DNA of 64,000 nucleotides from Cytophagales bacterium (GTDB lineage: Bacteria; Pseudomonadota; Gammaproteobacteria; Burkholderiales; Burkholderiaceae_C), in assembly GCA_030054145.1 (NCBI GenBank), contig JASGCK010000003.1, positions 62,001 to 126,000 of the forward strand, read 5' to 3'. The translations under genes were made by a program, and so were the position numbers. Each line of letters opens with the position of its first letter. Position 1 is the stretch's first letter. The notes under the pieces were generated by a model. The model made no database searches and was not told the DNA's origin. It worked only from the letters and a program-made list of their open reading frames with translations. Shown here in pieces: positions 44,064 through 52,755 of the stretch.

Positions 44064-44474
44064 CTAAAAGGGTATGTCGTTATCTTTTTTCTGGTCGTCA
44101 AAATCTGACAGTAATGCAGAAAAAACAGACTCCACATCGGTTACTTGCTCTTTTATTGCTCTAGACAAATCTCTCAATGAGGAGGTGTTGGGAAACTCAA
44201 ACAATATGTTCTTCATCGCATCCATCATTACCAGCCTGGAAATTTCTGACCACTTAAATTCTTCGGGGTCTATGTAAGACCGATACCGCTCTTCATAGTA
44301 TGCAAGCATCACATTCTGATCGTACAAAGCCTCAGCGTAATAAGGAAATCGTGAATGAGTTCCTGCACCTACATCAGATGCAGGAGTAGTTCTCGCCCAG
44401 CGCAAAGATTTCTCTTGCGTTAATCGAGTTAACTTTGAAACAATAAATTCTGCTTTTTTGTAGTCAAACATCAT
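44064..44474 (-). CDS. Unrecognised protein inserted in the isc operon (second)
   Basis: I do not recognise this protein of about 136 residues. It is soluble and mixed-charge, with a basic N-terminal third ([15 protein letters not shown]), a Tyr/Glu-rich middle ([17 protein letters not shown]) and an acidic end ([13 protein letters not shown]). The ATG at 44474 overlaps the stop of the preceding ORF as ATGA, and a neighbouring in-frame ATG at 44471 or an upstream one at 44483 is possible. It ends 5 bases before hscA. A+T content is clearly higher than in the surrounding isc genes, indicating acquisition. Confidence 0.7.
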   Translation of the reverse strand: MMFDYKKAEFIVSKLTRLTQEKSLRWARTTPASDVGAGTHSRFPYYAEALYDQNVMLAYYEERYRSYIDPEEFKWSEISRLVMMDAMKNILFEFPNTSSLRDLSRAIKEQVTDVESVFSALLSDFDDQKKDNDIPF

Positions 44475-44947
44475 GTTCTCCAATTTAATTCGTTCATCAC
44501 GTTCTTCATTTCTGCTGCCAAACTATGCGTTGTAGCGTGAAGCTCCCAAATTTGATTCGTTGTCATGAGTTTTCGTTGCCCTTTAATCCAATAAAAACTC
44601 CAACGAAATCCAAAACTCAAACTTTTTTCACAAGATTGAATTGATAGATTCAATTCTTTAATTTTTAATCTTTTGACTGCTCCAACATCTGAGACTAATG
44701 CAGCGTGAATCTGAAACAACTCTTTAACATGCTGCTCTGGGTTAGCAGCTATTGGTCTTAACTGACCTGCCAAGTCTGCAATATTTTTTGCAGTTTTTTT
44801 GTGGTGTGTTCGAAGTAAATACCTTGATTCAACTGTACGCAATCGCCACCATATTTTCAAAGAAAAAAGCGCTGCGAGTATTTGTATGGACTTAACTACC
44901 CAAGACCAATGCTCACTAAACAAACTGTGCACTGAATCAAGCAACAT
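44471..44947 (-). CDS. Unrecognised single-pass membrane protein inserted in the isc operon (first)
   Basis: This 158-residue protein has one hydrophobic segment near the N-terminus (residues 14-33, WSWVVKSIQILAALFSLKIW), followed by a basic, helical cytoplasmic-type domain with possible coiled-coil stretches. I recognise no family. Its start overlaps the end of hscB by 11 bases, and it is coupled to the next ORF by an ATGA overlap. Codons are A+T-rich compared with hscB and hscA. The pair may be an inserted two-gene module that uses the isc promoter. Confidence 0.7.
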   Translation of the reverse strand: MLLDSVHSLFSEHWSWVVKSIQILAALFSLKIWWRLRTVESRYLLRTHHKKTAKNIADLAGQLRPIAANPEQHVKELFQIHAALVSDVGAVKRLKIKELNLSIQSCEKSLSFGFRWSFYWIKGQRKLMTTNQIWELHATTHSLAAEMKNVMNELNWRT

Positions 44948-45452
44948 TTAATTTATCCTCTAATTCAGTCTCAAATTTCTCTATGAACATTAGGCTGCGC
45001 ACCATACTGGACGCGGCTTGCGGGGCATGTGCCTCGTCTAAGGCACGTCCGCATTGGGCTAGCAGGTTTTGCTTGGTTTGAGATACTTCCGCCAGCAGCG
45101 CTTCGATGTGCGCGTCTGTCGCTGCTTCGTCCGCTTGTTCGCGCCACGCCATTTGCTGCATCAAAAATGCGGCTGGCATGGCGGTGTTGTTTTCGGCGTT
45201 GATCGGAGCGCCGCGCAATTCGCACAAATAAGCCGCGCGTTTGAGTGGGTTTTTGAGCCGCTGATACGCCTCGTTAATCCGCACGCTCCACTGCATGGCC
45301 AGGCGCTGGGCGTTTGCTCCTTGCGCGGCAAATTTATCGGGATGCGCTTCGCGCTGGAGGGCTTTCCATTTGCCGTCTAGCGCTGATGCGTCTTGGGTAA
45401 ATTGTTCGGCTAATCCGAATAGGACAAAGTCGTTGTCAGCAAGATGCGGCAC
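44937..45452 (-). CDS. hscB: Fe-S assembly co-chaperone HscB
   Basis: This J-domain protein delivers IscU to HscA. The J-domain shows FVLFGL, KWKALQREAHPDKF with the HPD triad (near residue 43), INEAYQRLKNPLKRAAYL, and a C-terminal three-helix IscU-binding domain. The GTG at 45452 gives 171 residues and begins just after the iscA stop; an ATG at 45500 is also open but would overlap iscA by 44 bases and add a non-conserved leader. The start is not settled. Confidence 0.93.
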   Translation of the reverse strand: MPHLADNDFVLFGLAEQFTQDASALDGKWKALQREAHPDKFAAQGANAQRLAMQWSVRINEAYQRLKNPLKRAAYLCELRGAPINAENNTAMPAAFLMQQMAWREQADEAATDAHIEALLAEVSQTKQNLLAQCGRALDEAHAPQAASSMVRSLMFIEKFETELEDKLNVA

Positions 45453-45456
45453 AGCG

Positions 45457-45780
45457 TCAGACTCTAAAAGACTCACCACAGCCGCAGCGATCGCGCTCAT
45501 TGGGGTTGTTGAATTTGAAGCCTTCGTTCAAACCTTCGCGGGTGTAGTCAAGCGTGGTGCCTTCGATATACGGCAAGCTTTTTGGATCGACCAGCACCTT
45601 GATGCCGCGATCTTCAAACACCACGTCTTCTGGCATTTGCTCATCCACATATTCGAGCTTATAGGCCAGCCCCGAGCAGCCCGTGGTCTTAACGCCCAAA
45701 CGCACGCCTAGGCCCTTGCCCCGTTTAGCAAGGTAGCGGTTGACGTGGCGGGCAGCGGTTTCGGACAGGGTGACGGACAT
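45457..45780 (-). CDS. iscA: Fe-S cluster assembly A-type carrier IscA
   Basis: This A-type carrier has 107 residues with the three conserved cysteines: TTGCSGLAY near residue 35, and CGCGES near residue 100. LTDTAA-like SETAARHV at the start and [18 protein letters not shown] at the end are typical. It lies 18 bases after iscU. Confidence 0.96.
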   Translation of the reverse strand: MSVTLSETAARHVNRYLAKRGKGLGVRLGVKTTGCSGLAYKLEYVDEQMPEDVVFEDRGIKVLVDPKSLPYIEGTTLDYTREGLNEGFKFNNPNERDRCGCGESFRV

Positions 45781-45798
45781 GGTTTTCTTCTTGTAAAT

Positions 45799-46197
45799 TT
45801 AGGCCGCGACGGCTGTTCCCATTTTGGCTTTGTAGTCGTTCACAGCCGCTTTGATGGCGTCTTCCGCAAGGATGGAGCAGTGAATCTTCACAGGCGGCAG
45901 CGCGAGTTCTTCCGCGATTTGGCTGTTCTTGAGTGCCGCAGCTTCATCCAACGTTTTGCCCTTCACCCATTCGGTCACTAGCGAGCTAGACGCAATCGCC
46001 GAGCCGCAGCCGTAGGTCTTAAAGCGTGCGTCTTCGATGATGCCCGTTGCTGGGTTGACTTTGATTTGCAGCTTCATCACGTCGCCGCAAGCGGGTGCGC
46101 CCACCATACCCGTGCCAACCGAGTCATCGCCCTTGTCGAAGCTGCCAACATTGCGTGGGTTTTCGTAGTGATCGACTACTTTGTCTGAATAAGCCAT
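45799..46197 (-). CDS. iscU: Fe-S cluster scaffold IscU
   Basis: This is the scaffold on which IscS builds [2Fe-2S] clusters. Its 132 residues include the ligand cysteines in GAPACGDVM (near 37), YGCGSA (near 63) and IHCSILAED (near 106), with the HscA-recognition motif LPPVK just before the last. It is separated from iscS by 97 bases containing a perfect hairpin. A TACTCC-complement ribosome-binding site (GGAGTAAAA) precedes the ATG. Confidence 0.97.
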   Translation of the reverse strand: MAYSDKVVDHYENPRNVGSFDKGDDSVGTGMVGAPACGDVMKLQIKVNPATGIIEDARFKTYGCGSAIASSSLVTEWVKGKTLDEAAALKNSQIAEELALPPVKIHCSILAEDAIKAAVNDYKAKMGTAVAA

Positions 46198-46267
46198 TTT
46201 TTACTCCTTTGTTGATTTCCTATTACTTCCGCTTAATTAAGGTCAGTGTCCAATCGACGGCTTCGCC

Positions 46268-46294
46268 CGTCATGAGGGGCAGACCCTCATGACG
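46268..46294 (-). other. Perfect hairpin between iscS and iscU
   Basis: The stem CGTCATGAGGG / CCCTCATGACG has 11 perfect pairs and a 5-base loop. It starts directly after the iscS stop codon in the mRNA. No T-run follows, so it is unlikely to be a simple terminator and may be a processing or stability element that separates iscRS from iscUA. Confidence 0.7.
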
Positions 46295-47521
46295 CTAATG
46301 TGCTGACCACTGAATCGTCGAAATATCAATCCCGTCTTGGTACATCTCCCACAGCGGCGAGAGTTCGCGCAGCTTGGCGACGTTTTCTTTAATCGTCTTG
46401 ACCGCAAAATCCATTTCTTCTTCAGTCGTCCAGCGACCAATCGTCATGCGCAGGCTGGAGTGCGCCAGTTCGTCGCTCCGCCCCAAGGCACGTAGCACAT
46501 AGCTTGGCTCTAGGCTGGCGCTGGTGCAGGCCGAGCCACTAGAGACCGCGAGTCCTTTGATACCCATGATGAGTGACTCACCCTCAACGTAGTTAAAACT
46601 CATGTTGAGGTTATGCGGCACGCGCTGCGTTTCGTGACCATTGATGAACACTTGCTCAATATCTTTGAGGCCATTTAACAGGCGCTGTTGCAAGGAGCGA
46701 ATACGCTTGTTTTCTTCATGCATTTCCAGTTTGGCAATGCGGTACGCCTCGCCCATGCCCACGCATTGGTGCGTTGGCAGTGTGCCCGAGCGCATACCGC
46801 GTTCGTGTCCACCGCCGTGCATTTGCGCCTCAATGCGGATGCGTGGTTTGCGCCGAACATACAGTGCGCCAATGCCTTTGGGCCCATAAGTTTTGTGCGA
46901 AGTCAGACTCATCAAATCGACAGGCAATGTCGCAAGGTCAATATCCACGCGGCCTGTCGCCTGCGCCGCATCCACGTGAAAGATTACACCGCGCTCGCGG
47001 CAAATGTTGCCAATCGCGGTGATGTCTTGAATGACACCAATTTCGTTGTTGACAAACATCACACTGGCCAAGATGGTGTCGGGGCGAAGCGCGGCTTTCA
47101 ATGCGTCTAAATTGACGAGGCCATCTTCTTGCACATCAAGATAAGTCACCGCAAAACCTTGGCGCTCCAACTCGCGCATGGTATCGAGCACAGCTTTGTG
47201 TTCGGTCTTGACTGTGATGAGGTGCTTGCCCTTGGTTTTGTAGAAATGCGCCGCGCCTTTGAGCGCAAGGTTGTTGGACTCGGTTGCGCCTGATGTCCAA
47301 ACAATTTCGCGCGAGTCAGCGCCAATTAACGCCGCCACATGATCACGCGCCGCCTCAACCGCTTCTTCGGCTTCCCAGCCCCACGCGTGCGAGCGTGATG
47401 CGGGATTGCCAAAATGCTCGCGCAACCACGGAATCATCGCATCCACCACGCGCGGATCGCACGGATTGGTGGCGCTGTAGTCCATGTAAATAGGGAAATG
47501 GGGAGTGCTGTTGCTGTTCAT
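46295..47521 (-). CDS. iscS: Cysteine desulfurase IscS
   Basis: This PLP enzyme takes sulfur from cysteine for Fe-S clusters and tRNA thiolation. PLP lysine is in [12 protein letters not shown] near residue 210. The mobile-loop catalytic Cys is in [14 protein letters not shown] near residue 332. The C-terminal IscU-binding tail ([22 protein letters not shown]) is complete. The 408 residues fit. Its ATG overlaps the iscR stop as ATGA. Confidence 0.98.
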   Translation of the reverse strand: MNSNSTPHFPIYMDYSATNPCDPRVVDAMIPWLREHFGNPASRSHAWGWEAEEAVEAARDHVAALIGADSREIVWTSGATESNNLALKGAAHFYKTKGKHLITVKTEHKAVLDTMRELERQGFAVTYLDVQEDGLVNLDALKAALRPDTILASVMFVNNEIGVIQDITAIGNICRERGVIFHVDAAQATGRVDIDLATLPVDLMSLTSHKTYGPKGIGALYVRRKPRIRIEAQMHGGGHERGMRSGTLPTHQCVGMGEAYRIAKLEMHEENKRIRSLQQRLLNGLKDIEQVFINGHETQRVPHNLNMSFNYVEGESLIMGIKGLAVSSGSACTSASLEPSYVLRALGRSDELAHSSLRMTIGRWTTEEEMDFAVKTIKENVAKLRELSPLWEMYQDGIDISTIQWSAH

Positions 47522-48054
47522 GATTTACCGCCAAAGCTGCTAAATGAGCCAATGTTAAACACGGAGTTAGGCGCTTTGAGTTGCATGGGTTTGGCAACAA
47601 CGCTGCGTACTTTGTCCGATTTTTTACCGTCAATCGTCCAGCCATTTTTAATTTGCTCGTTAACCAATTTATCGAGCGTAATGGCATCTAAAAATTTAAA
47701 CATATGCTGATTGAGCGACTCCCACAAGTCATGCGTCATGCACATACCGCCGTCGTCACCGCAATCTTGTTTGCCGCCGCAGCTGGTGGCATCAATGGTT
47801 TCGTCTACCGAGGTAATGATGTCAGCGACCGAGATTAAATCCATGCCGCGCGACAGCGTGTAACCACCGCCAGGTCCGCGCACGGCTTCCACCAAAGATT
47901 TGCGGCGCAATTTGCCAAAAAGTTGTTCAAGGTACGAGAGCGAAATATGTTGCCGCTCTGAGATGGCGGCTAGCGTGACAGGCCCATTGGCTTGGCGCAG
48001 ACCAATGTCAATCATGGCAGTAACGGCAAAACGGCCTTTGGTGGTGAGACGCAT
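47518..48054 (-). CDS. iscR: Fe-S cluster-responsive regulator IscR
   Basis: This Rrf2-family repressor of its own operon has 178 residues. An N-terminal winged helix ([17 protein letters not shown] ... [17 protein letters not shown]) is followed by the cluster-binding [17 protein letters not shown] segment near residues 92-107, with three cysteines and the His ligand. It heads the isc operon and its binding site lies in the upstream region. Confidence 0.97.
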   Translation of the reverse strand: MRLTTKGRFAVTAMIDIGLRQANGPVTLAAISERQHISLSYLEQLFGKLRRKSLVEAVRGPGGGYTLSRGMDLISVADIITSVDETIDATSCGGKQDCGDDGGMCMTHDLWESLNQHMFKFLDAITLDKLVNEQIKNGWTIDGKKSDKVRSVVAKPMQLKAPNSVFNIGSFSSFGGKS

Positions 48055-48080
48055 AGTGAATTTGACTCGGCTAAAAATGA

Positions 48081-48105
48081 GTAGTTGACTGTTTCACTCA
48101 AGTTT
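48081..48105 (-). promoter_or_regulatory. IscR type 1-like operator upstream of iscR
   Basis: Read on the minus strand, 22 of 25 positions agree with the E. coli type 1 IscR consensus: the key half-sites are CTTGAGT and CAGTCAAC with the AT-rich GAAA centre. The site ends about 26 bases before the iscR ATG. Autorepression by holo-IscR is inferred from the known system. Confidence 0.75.
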
Positions 48106-48120
48106 AACTGATTTCCGATT

Positions 48121-48147
48121 AATTTCCTACTGAAACAGTAGGAAATT
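48121..48147. promoter_or_regulatory. Perfect 27-bp palindrome upstream of iscR
   Basis: Arms AATTTCCTACTG and CAGTAGGAAATT flank AAA, 12 perfect pairs in all. It lies between the murI end and the IscR-like site. No T-run follows on either strand, so an operator for a second regulator is at least as likely as a terminator for murI. Confidence 0.6.
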
Positions 48148-48185
48148 ACGTGTTGAAGCCCATAAGGTTTGTGAACGAAAAAACG

Positions 48186-48950
48186 CTAGGCCGCGTACCG
48201 CGCAATGGCGGCGGACAAGGACGCCAGGTCTCCCGTACTGCGAAGCATAAGCGTTCCAGAACCCGCTCGCAGCTTGAGCGCATCGGGCAGCAATTGGCGA
48301 GCTTGCTGCGCCACCGCATCCGCTGGGTCAATCAGTTGTACGCCTGTGCCCAGCTTGGACGCCAGCACAGCACGAATCAGCGGATAGTGCGTGCAGCCCA
48401 GTACCACCGTGTCGCAGCCCATGCCAGAAGGCGTTCCCAGCATGGCTTGGCAGGCAGCGCTGCTCAAACGCTCTATCTGCGCGGCATCCTGCGTTTCAAT
48501 TGCCAGCGCCAAACCGTGCGGCGCGAATGGGTGAATGTGAACCTGCGGCTTGGCCGCTTTTACCGCATCCAGCAACGTCAAAAATTTGCTGGAAGCTAAC
48601 GTGCCTTGCGTTGCCAAAACGCCCACGTGACCATTGCGGGTGAGGGCCGCCGCAGGCTTAATGGCAGGCTCAATGCCAACGATAGGCAGCACCGGATACT
48701 CGTTCCGCAAGGCACGCCCCGCCAAGGCCGTCGCCGTATTGCACGCGATGACGATCATGCCGCAGCCCTCGTCCAGCAAGGCTTGCACGCAGGTGCGCGA
48801 GCGAGTCAGCACATACTCAGCATCCCGCTCGCCATAGGGCGCATACGCGCTATCGGCAAGGTAGATGTAGTCCTGCGCAGGCATCAAGGCGCGCAGGGCT
48901 TGCAAGATGGAGAGCCCGCCTATGCCTGAGTCGAAGATGCCGATGGTCAT
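48186..48950 (-). CDS. murI: Glutamate racemase
   Basis: MurI makes D-glutamate for peptidoglycan. It is a 254-residue protein with the two catalytic cysteines in VIACNTATA (near residue 69) and VLGCTHYPL (near 182), and the opening IGIFDSGIGGLSIL. It lies between fumarase and iscR on the same strand. Confidence 0.96.
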   Translation of the reverse strand: MTIGIFDSGIGGLSILQALRALMPAQDYIYLADSAYAPYGERDAEYVLTRSRTCVQALLDEGCGMIVIACNTATALAGRALRNEYPVLPIVGIEPAIKPAAALTRNGHVGVLATQGTLASSKFLTLLDAVKAAKPQVHIHPFAPHGLALAIETQDAAQIERLSSAACQAMLGTPSGMGCDTVVLGCTHYPLIRAVLASKLGTGVQLIDPADAVAQQARQLLPDALKLRAGSGTLMLRSTGDLASLSAAIARYAA

Positions 48951-48989
48951 GAATGGGGTTTACCTAACAACGGTGTGCCATCATGCTTA

Positions 48990-49017
48990 CCCTTAACCCT
49001 TAACCTTTAACCCTTAA
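48990..49017. repeat. Telomere-like CCCTTAA tandem repeat at the fumarase stop
   Basis: Four heptamers CCCTTAA (the third is CCTTTAA) run in tandem, and the fumarase TAA stop (49007-49009) lies inside them. On the mRNA strand they read TTAAGGG, which offers repeated ribosome-binding-like AAGGG tracts ahead of murI. Confidence 0.75.
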
Positions 49018-50575
49018 TCCCAATCCCCTTGAACTCCCCAGTAGCCATGCGTTTCGACCACTCCGCAGGCCCCGTGATATGGGCGCTTGTGCCGCCTGCA
49101 TCCACCGCCACGGTGACGGGCATATCGACTACGTCGAACTCGTAGATGGCTTCCATGCCTAGATCGGCAAAGCCCACTACCTTGGCGGTTTTGATGGCTT
49201 TGCTGACCAAGTACGCTGCGCCGCCTACGGCCATCAGGTACGCGCTCTTGTGTTTTTTGATGGCTTCGATGGCAACGGGGCCGCGCTCGGCTTTGCCAAT
49301 CATGCTGATGAGTCCCGTTTTTGCCAGCATCATCTCTGTGAAGCCGTCCATGCGCGTGGCGGTGGTCGGGCCAGCGGGGCCAACGGCTTCGCCAGCGACT
49401 GGATCGACGGGGCCCACGTAGTAGATCACGCGGTTGGTGAAGTCCACGGGCAGCTTCTCGCCCTTTGCCAGCATCTCTTGAATGCGCTTGTGCGCCGCGT
49501 CGCGGCCGGTGAGCATCTTGCCGTTTAACAGCAGCGTTTGACCAGGCTTCCAATTGGCAACTTCTTCTTTGGTGAGCGTGTTGAGATCGACACGCGTGCT
49601 CCGCACGTAATCAGGTGTCCAGTTGACGTTGGGCCACAAATCTAAGCTTGGCGGATCAAGGTACACCGCACCTTCGCCGCGCATGACAAAGTGCGCGTGG
49701 CGCGTGGCGGCGCAGTTGGGAATCATCGCCACAGGCTTGCTGGCGGCGTGCGTCGGGTACATATTGATCTTCACGTCCAGCACGGTGGTGAGTCCGCCCA
49801 GCCCTTGCGCACCAATGCCTAGCGCGTTGACCTTTGCGTGCAATTCAAGGCGCAACTCTTCGATTTGCGTCAGCTTGGCACCAGAGCGGGACTTGGCTTG
49901 CAGCTCGTACATATTGATGTCTTCCATGAGCGCTTCTTTCGCCATTAAGACCGCTTTTTCGGCCGTGCCGCCAATGCCGATGCCCAGCATTCCAGGCGGG
50001 CACCAGCCTGCGCCCATAGTCGGCACGGTCTTCAAAACCCAGTCCACAAGGTTGTCGCTTGGATTCATCATGACTAACTTCGATTTGTTTTCCGAGCCGC
50101 CGCCTTTAGCCGCCACCGTGATGTCAACCGTGTTGCCTGGCACGAGCTGCGTGAAGATCACCGCTGGCGTGTTGTCCTTGGTGTTTTTGCGCAGGAACTG
50201 TGGATCGGCGACGATGGACGCACGCAGTGTGTTATCGGGGTGGTTGTAACCACGGCGCACGCCTTCGTTAATCACGTCATCCAAGCTGCCATTACCAAAT
50301 GCATCAAAGCCCGCAAAGCGAACATCCATGCCGACTTTTAAAAACACATTCACAATGCCCGTGTCTTGACAAATTGGGCGATGCCCCGTGGCACTCATGC
50401 GGCTATTGGTCAAAATTTGCGCCATCGCGTCTTTGGCGGCGGGGCTTTGCTCCAGCTCGTAAGCACGGGCAAGGTGCGCGATGTAGTCCGCTGGGTGGTA
50501 GTAGCTGATGTATTGCAGCGCAGCAGAGATGGATTCGACGAGGTCGGCGGCTTGGATGGTGGTGGTTGAGGACAT
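49007..50575 (-). CDS. Fumarate hydratase, class I ([4Fe-4S])
   Basis: This is an iron-sulfur fumarase of 522 residues fusing alpha-type (SATGHRPICQDTGIVNVFLKVG, cluster Cys near residue 105) and beta-type (GGTSAHITGPAEW) domains. Further cysteines in GAGWCPPG near 224 and IPNCAATRHAHF near 286 complete the cluster site. It interconverts fumarate and malate in the TCA cycle and depends on the nearby Isc machinery for its cluster. It appears monocistronic or co-transcribed with murI. Confidence 0.93.
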   Translation of the reverse strand: MSSTTTIQAADLVESISAALQYISYYHPADYIAHLARAYELEQSPAAKDAMAQILTNSRMSATGHRPICQDTGIVNVFLKVGMDVRFAGFDAFGNGSLDDVINEGVRRGYNHPDNTLRASIVADPQFLRKNTKDNTPAVIFTQLVPGNTVDITVAAKGGGSENKSKLVMMNPSDNLVDWVLKTVPTMGAGWCPPGMLGIGIGGTAEKAVLMAKEALMEDINMYELQAKSRSGAKLTQIEELRLELHAKVNALGIGAQGLGGLTTVLDVKINMYPTHAASKPVAMIPNCAATRHAHFVMRGEGAVYLDPPSLDLWPNVNWTPDYVRSTRVDLNTLTKEEVANWKPGQTLLLNGKMLTGRDAAHKRIQEMLAKGEKLPVDFTNRVIYYVGPVDPVAGEAVGPAGPTTATRMDGFTEMMLAKTGLISMIGKAERGPVAIEAIKKHKSAYLMAVGGAAYLVSKAIKTAKVVGFADLGMEAIYEFDVVDMPVTVAVDAGGTSAHITGPAEWSKRMATGEFKGIGIKG

Positions 50576-50618
50576 AAGAAGAATGAGTTGGAGGAGAAGT
50601 TTGAAAAAGCGATTTAAG

Positions 50619-51254
50619 TTATTTAGTGGATTCCGTGTGCGACAGGAGGCGATCCGTTAGCGCAATGGCCAAGGCGCTTAATAAAAATGTGATGTGGATC
50701 AATGTTTGCCACATTAAAACTTGTTCCGTGTAGTTCGCGGCGTTGATAAAAGTTTTGAGCAGGTGGATAGATGAGATGCCGATAATTGCCGTCGCTAATT
50801 TAACCTTCAGCACGCTGGCGTTGACATGACTTAGCCACTCGGGTTGATCGGGGTGGTCTTGCAGATTCATGCGACTGACAAATGTCTCATACCCACCCAC
50901 AATCACCATGATTAGCAAGTTAGAGATCATCACAACATCAATCAAAGCCAGTACCACTAGCATGATGATGGTTTCGTTGAGCGCGGTGACTTTGGTTTCA
51001 GAGGCGTGGCCGATGCCTTTGACCAAGGCATCAATGTCGGCTTGGTTGCCAAACGCTGCACCAATGAGGTGGTAGAGCTCTACGCCAAAGTGAAAAACAT
51101 AAACTGCTTGTGCAGCTATTAACCCTAGGTAGAGTGGCATTTGTAGCCAGCGGCTCGCAAAGATTAGCCGCGACAGCTGATTCGAGTTTGAGTTCGATGT
51201 GGCATTTTTTGTGACGGGACTGTTTGACACGCTATGTTTCCTTTGTAGATGCAA
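50619..51254 (-). CDS. YqhA/UPF0114 family membrane protein
   Basis: The 211-residue protein has about four transmembrane segments. The core [20 protein letters not shown] and [17 protein letters not shown] motif is typical of UPF0114. The molecular function of the family is not known. The N-terminal 25 residues are Ser/Asn-rich and variable. Confidence 0.88.
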   Translation of the reverse strand: MHLQRKHSVSNSPVTKNATSNSNSNQLSRLIFASRWLQMPLYLGLIAAQAVYVFHFGVELYHLIGAAFGNQADIDALVKGIGHASETKVTALNETIIMLVVLALIDVVMISNLLIMVIVGGYETFVSRMNLQDHPDQPEWLSHVNASVLKVKLATAIIGISSIHLLKTFINAANYTEQVLMWQTLIHITFLLSALAIALTDRLLSHTESTK

Positions 51255-51283
51255 AATTGGCGGACTTGATTTTACGGTGCTCC

Positions 51284-52528
51284 TTATTTTTCTAGGAGTA
51301 AACCAAGATTCAAAACCGCATCGTCATGCAGCGCCGCGTGCCAAATCATGAGACCGACAGGCAGCTCGTCCGCGCTGTGGCAGGGGATGGAGATGGCGCA
51401 GCCGTCTAGCAAATTGACGATGCTGGGGTTGCGCAGCAGCAGCGCGTTGATGCGGAAGAACTCGGCATCGTCGTGCGCAATGGATGCAAGGGTTGGCGCA
51501 ACGATCGGCACGGTGGGCGAGAGCACGGCGTCGAATCTGGCGAGCTTTGCGCTGATGCGCTCGATCCAATGGGCGCGCGCTGTTTGTAGCGTTTGGTAGT
51601 CGGCTTGCGCTGCGTTCTTGCCTAGCAAAATGCGCTGCGCCACGCGCGGGTCGTAATCGGCTTGTTTGGCTGCGATCAAATCTTTATGCCAGCGATAGGA
51701 CTCAATCGGGCTAAAGCCGCCTGTTTTGTTCATCGCGGGGATGTCGGCTAGCTCGGGCAGAGTGATGTGCTCGATTGACAAGCCTTTATTTTGCAAGGCT
51801 TGCAGGGTTCTTTGAAAGGCGTGCTGTACCGTCTCGTCTACCCCGTCCAGAAAGACGTTATCGACGATGGCGACGCGGTAATCAGCCAGCGACTTGCCCG
51901 ATCGAAGCATTGTCCGCGCCGTCAAAATTTCGTGCGCTTTGATGGCTGTCGCAACATCGCGCGTGATGGCACCAACGGTATCTAGCGTGGGCGAGAGCGG
52001 TAGTGCGCCAGTCGTGGGTACCAGCCGCGCCGTGCTTTTAAAGCCGACCAAGCCGCATAGCGCCGCTGGAATGCGCAGGCTGCCGCCTGTATCGGAGCCC
52101 AGCCCGATATCGGCTAAATAGCCGCCAAGATGAGCACCTGCCTTGCAGGCCACGCTGGATGCGGCTCCCGACGATGAGCCGCCCGTAATCCTTGCTCCGC
52201 TTGGCCTGCGAGAGAGTGGCATATTGAAAAATGGATTTTCTGGCGTGCCAAAGTGCGGGTTCCAGCCCACGCCCGAAAACGCAAACTCCGACATCGTGGT
52301 GCGGCCAACGGCTACGCCGCCAGCGGCTTTGAGCCGCGCGACAGCCATCGCATCGGATGCGGCGGGTGCGGCGCTTTGCAGCACTTTTGAGCCAGCGGTG
52401 GTGACTTCGCCCGCCACATCGAATAAGTCTTTAATGGAAAATTTAAACGCCGCGCCAGCGGGCAGGGGTTCAAACAGCGCAGGGTAAGTTGTGAGGAAGA
52501 CGTGAGGGGGTAGGTCAGAGGTATTCAT
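51284..52528 (-). CDS. Amidase signature family amidase
   Basis: The Ser-cisSer-Lys triad is visible: Lys in [11 protein letters not shown] near residue 32, the cis-Ser in [10 protein letters not shown] near 117, and the nucleophile Ser in [12 protein letters not shown] near 142. The length is 414 residues from the ATG at 52528. A longer frame would add a Pro/Thr/Ser stretch encoded by a 12-bp tandem repeat and is probably leader. The substrate cannot be told; no GatB/GatC partners are nearby, so a GatA role is unlikely. Confidence 0.9.
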   Translation of the reverse strand: MNTSDLPPHVFLTTYPALFEPLPAGAAFKFSIKDLFDVAGEVTTAGSKVLQSAAPAASDAMAVARLKAAGGVAVGRTTMSEFAFSGVGWNPHFGTPENPFFNMPLSRRPSGARITGGSSSGAASSVACKAGAHLGGYLADIGLGSDTGGSLRIPAALCGLVGFKSTARLVPTTGALPLSPTLDTVGAITRDVATAIKAHEILTARTMLRSGKSLADYRVAIVDNVFLDGVDETVQHAFQRTLQALQNKGLSIEHITLPELADIPAMNKTGGFSPIESYRWHKDLIAAKQADYDPRVAQRILLGKNAAQADYQTLQTARAHWIERISAKLARFDAVLSPTVPIVAPTLASIAHDDAEFFRINALLLRNPSIVNLLDGCAISIPCHSADELPVGLMIWHAALHDDAVLNLGLLLEK

Positions 52529-52544
52529 AGGGGGTAGTTTTGAC

Positions 52545-52592
52545 GGTAGTGTTGAGGGTGGTGTTGAGGGTGGTGTTGAGGGTAGTGTTGGC
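52545..52592. repeat. Four tandem 12-bp units upstream of the amidase gene
   Basis: Units are GGTAGTGTTGAG, GGTGGTGTTGAG, GGTGGTGTTGAG and GGTAGTGTTGGC, lying 17 bases upstream of the chosen amidase ATG. The repeat length is a multiple of three and stays open in the amidase frame, encoding PPST-like units if an upstream start is used. Confidence 0.8.
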
Positions 52593-52755
52593 GGTAGGTT
52601 TGACGCGATCAAAGCATGGATTTTCACCCTTTCATCGCTTCGTAGGTTTGAGGGGGTGAATGGCCTAGTCAGCGAATGGCTTAGTCAGTTTCGTAGCGGC
52701 GGTGCATTTTTATAATGCACGCTGCTTAGTTTGATTCTTTTTATTGGGAGTTTTT

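Noticed and set aside
48990..49017. CRISPR-like array
   Set aside because: The units are seven bases with no spacers, so it is a simple tandem repeat.
49014..49553. Second open frame on the same strand inside fumarase
   Set aside because: It is out of frame with a complete fumarase and has the composition of a shifted G+C-rich gene.
52744..52755. TTG start for the thiolase
   Set aside because: It overlaps the GGGAG ribosome-binding site that serves the ATG at 52756, which begins the conserved sequence.
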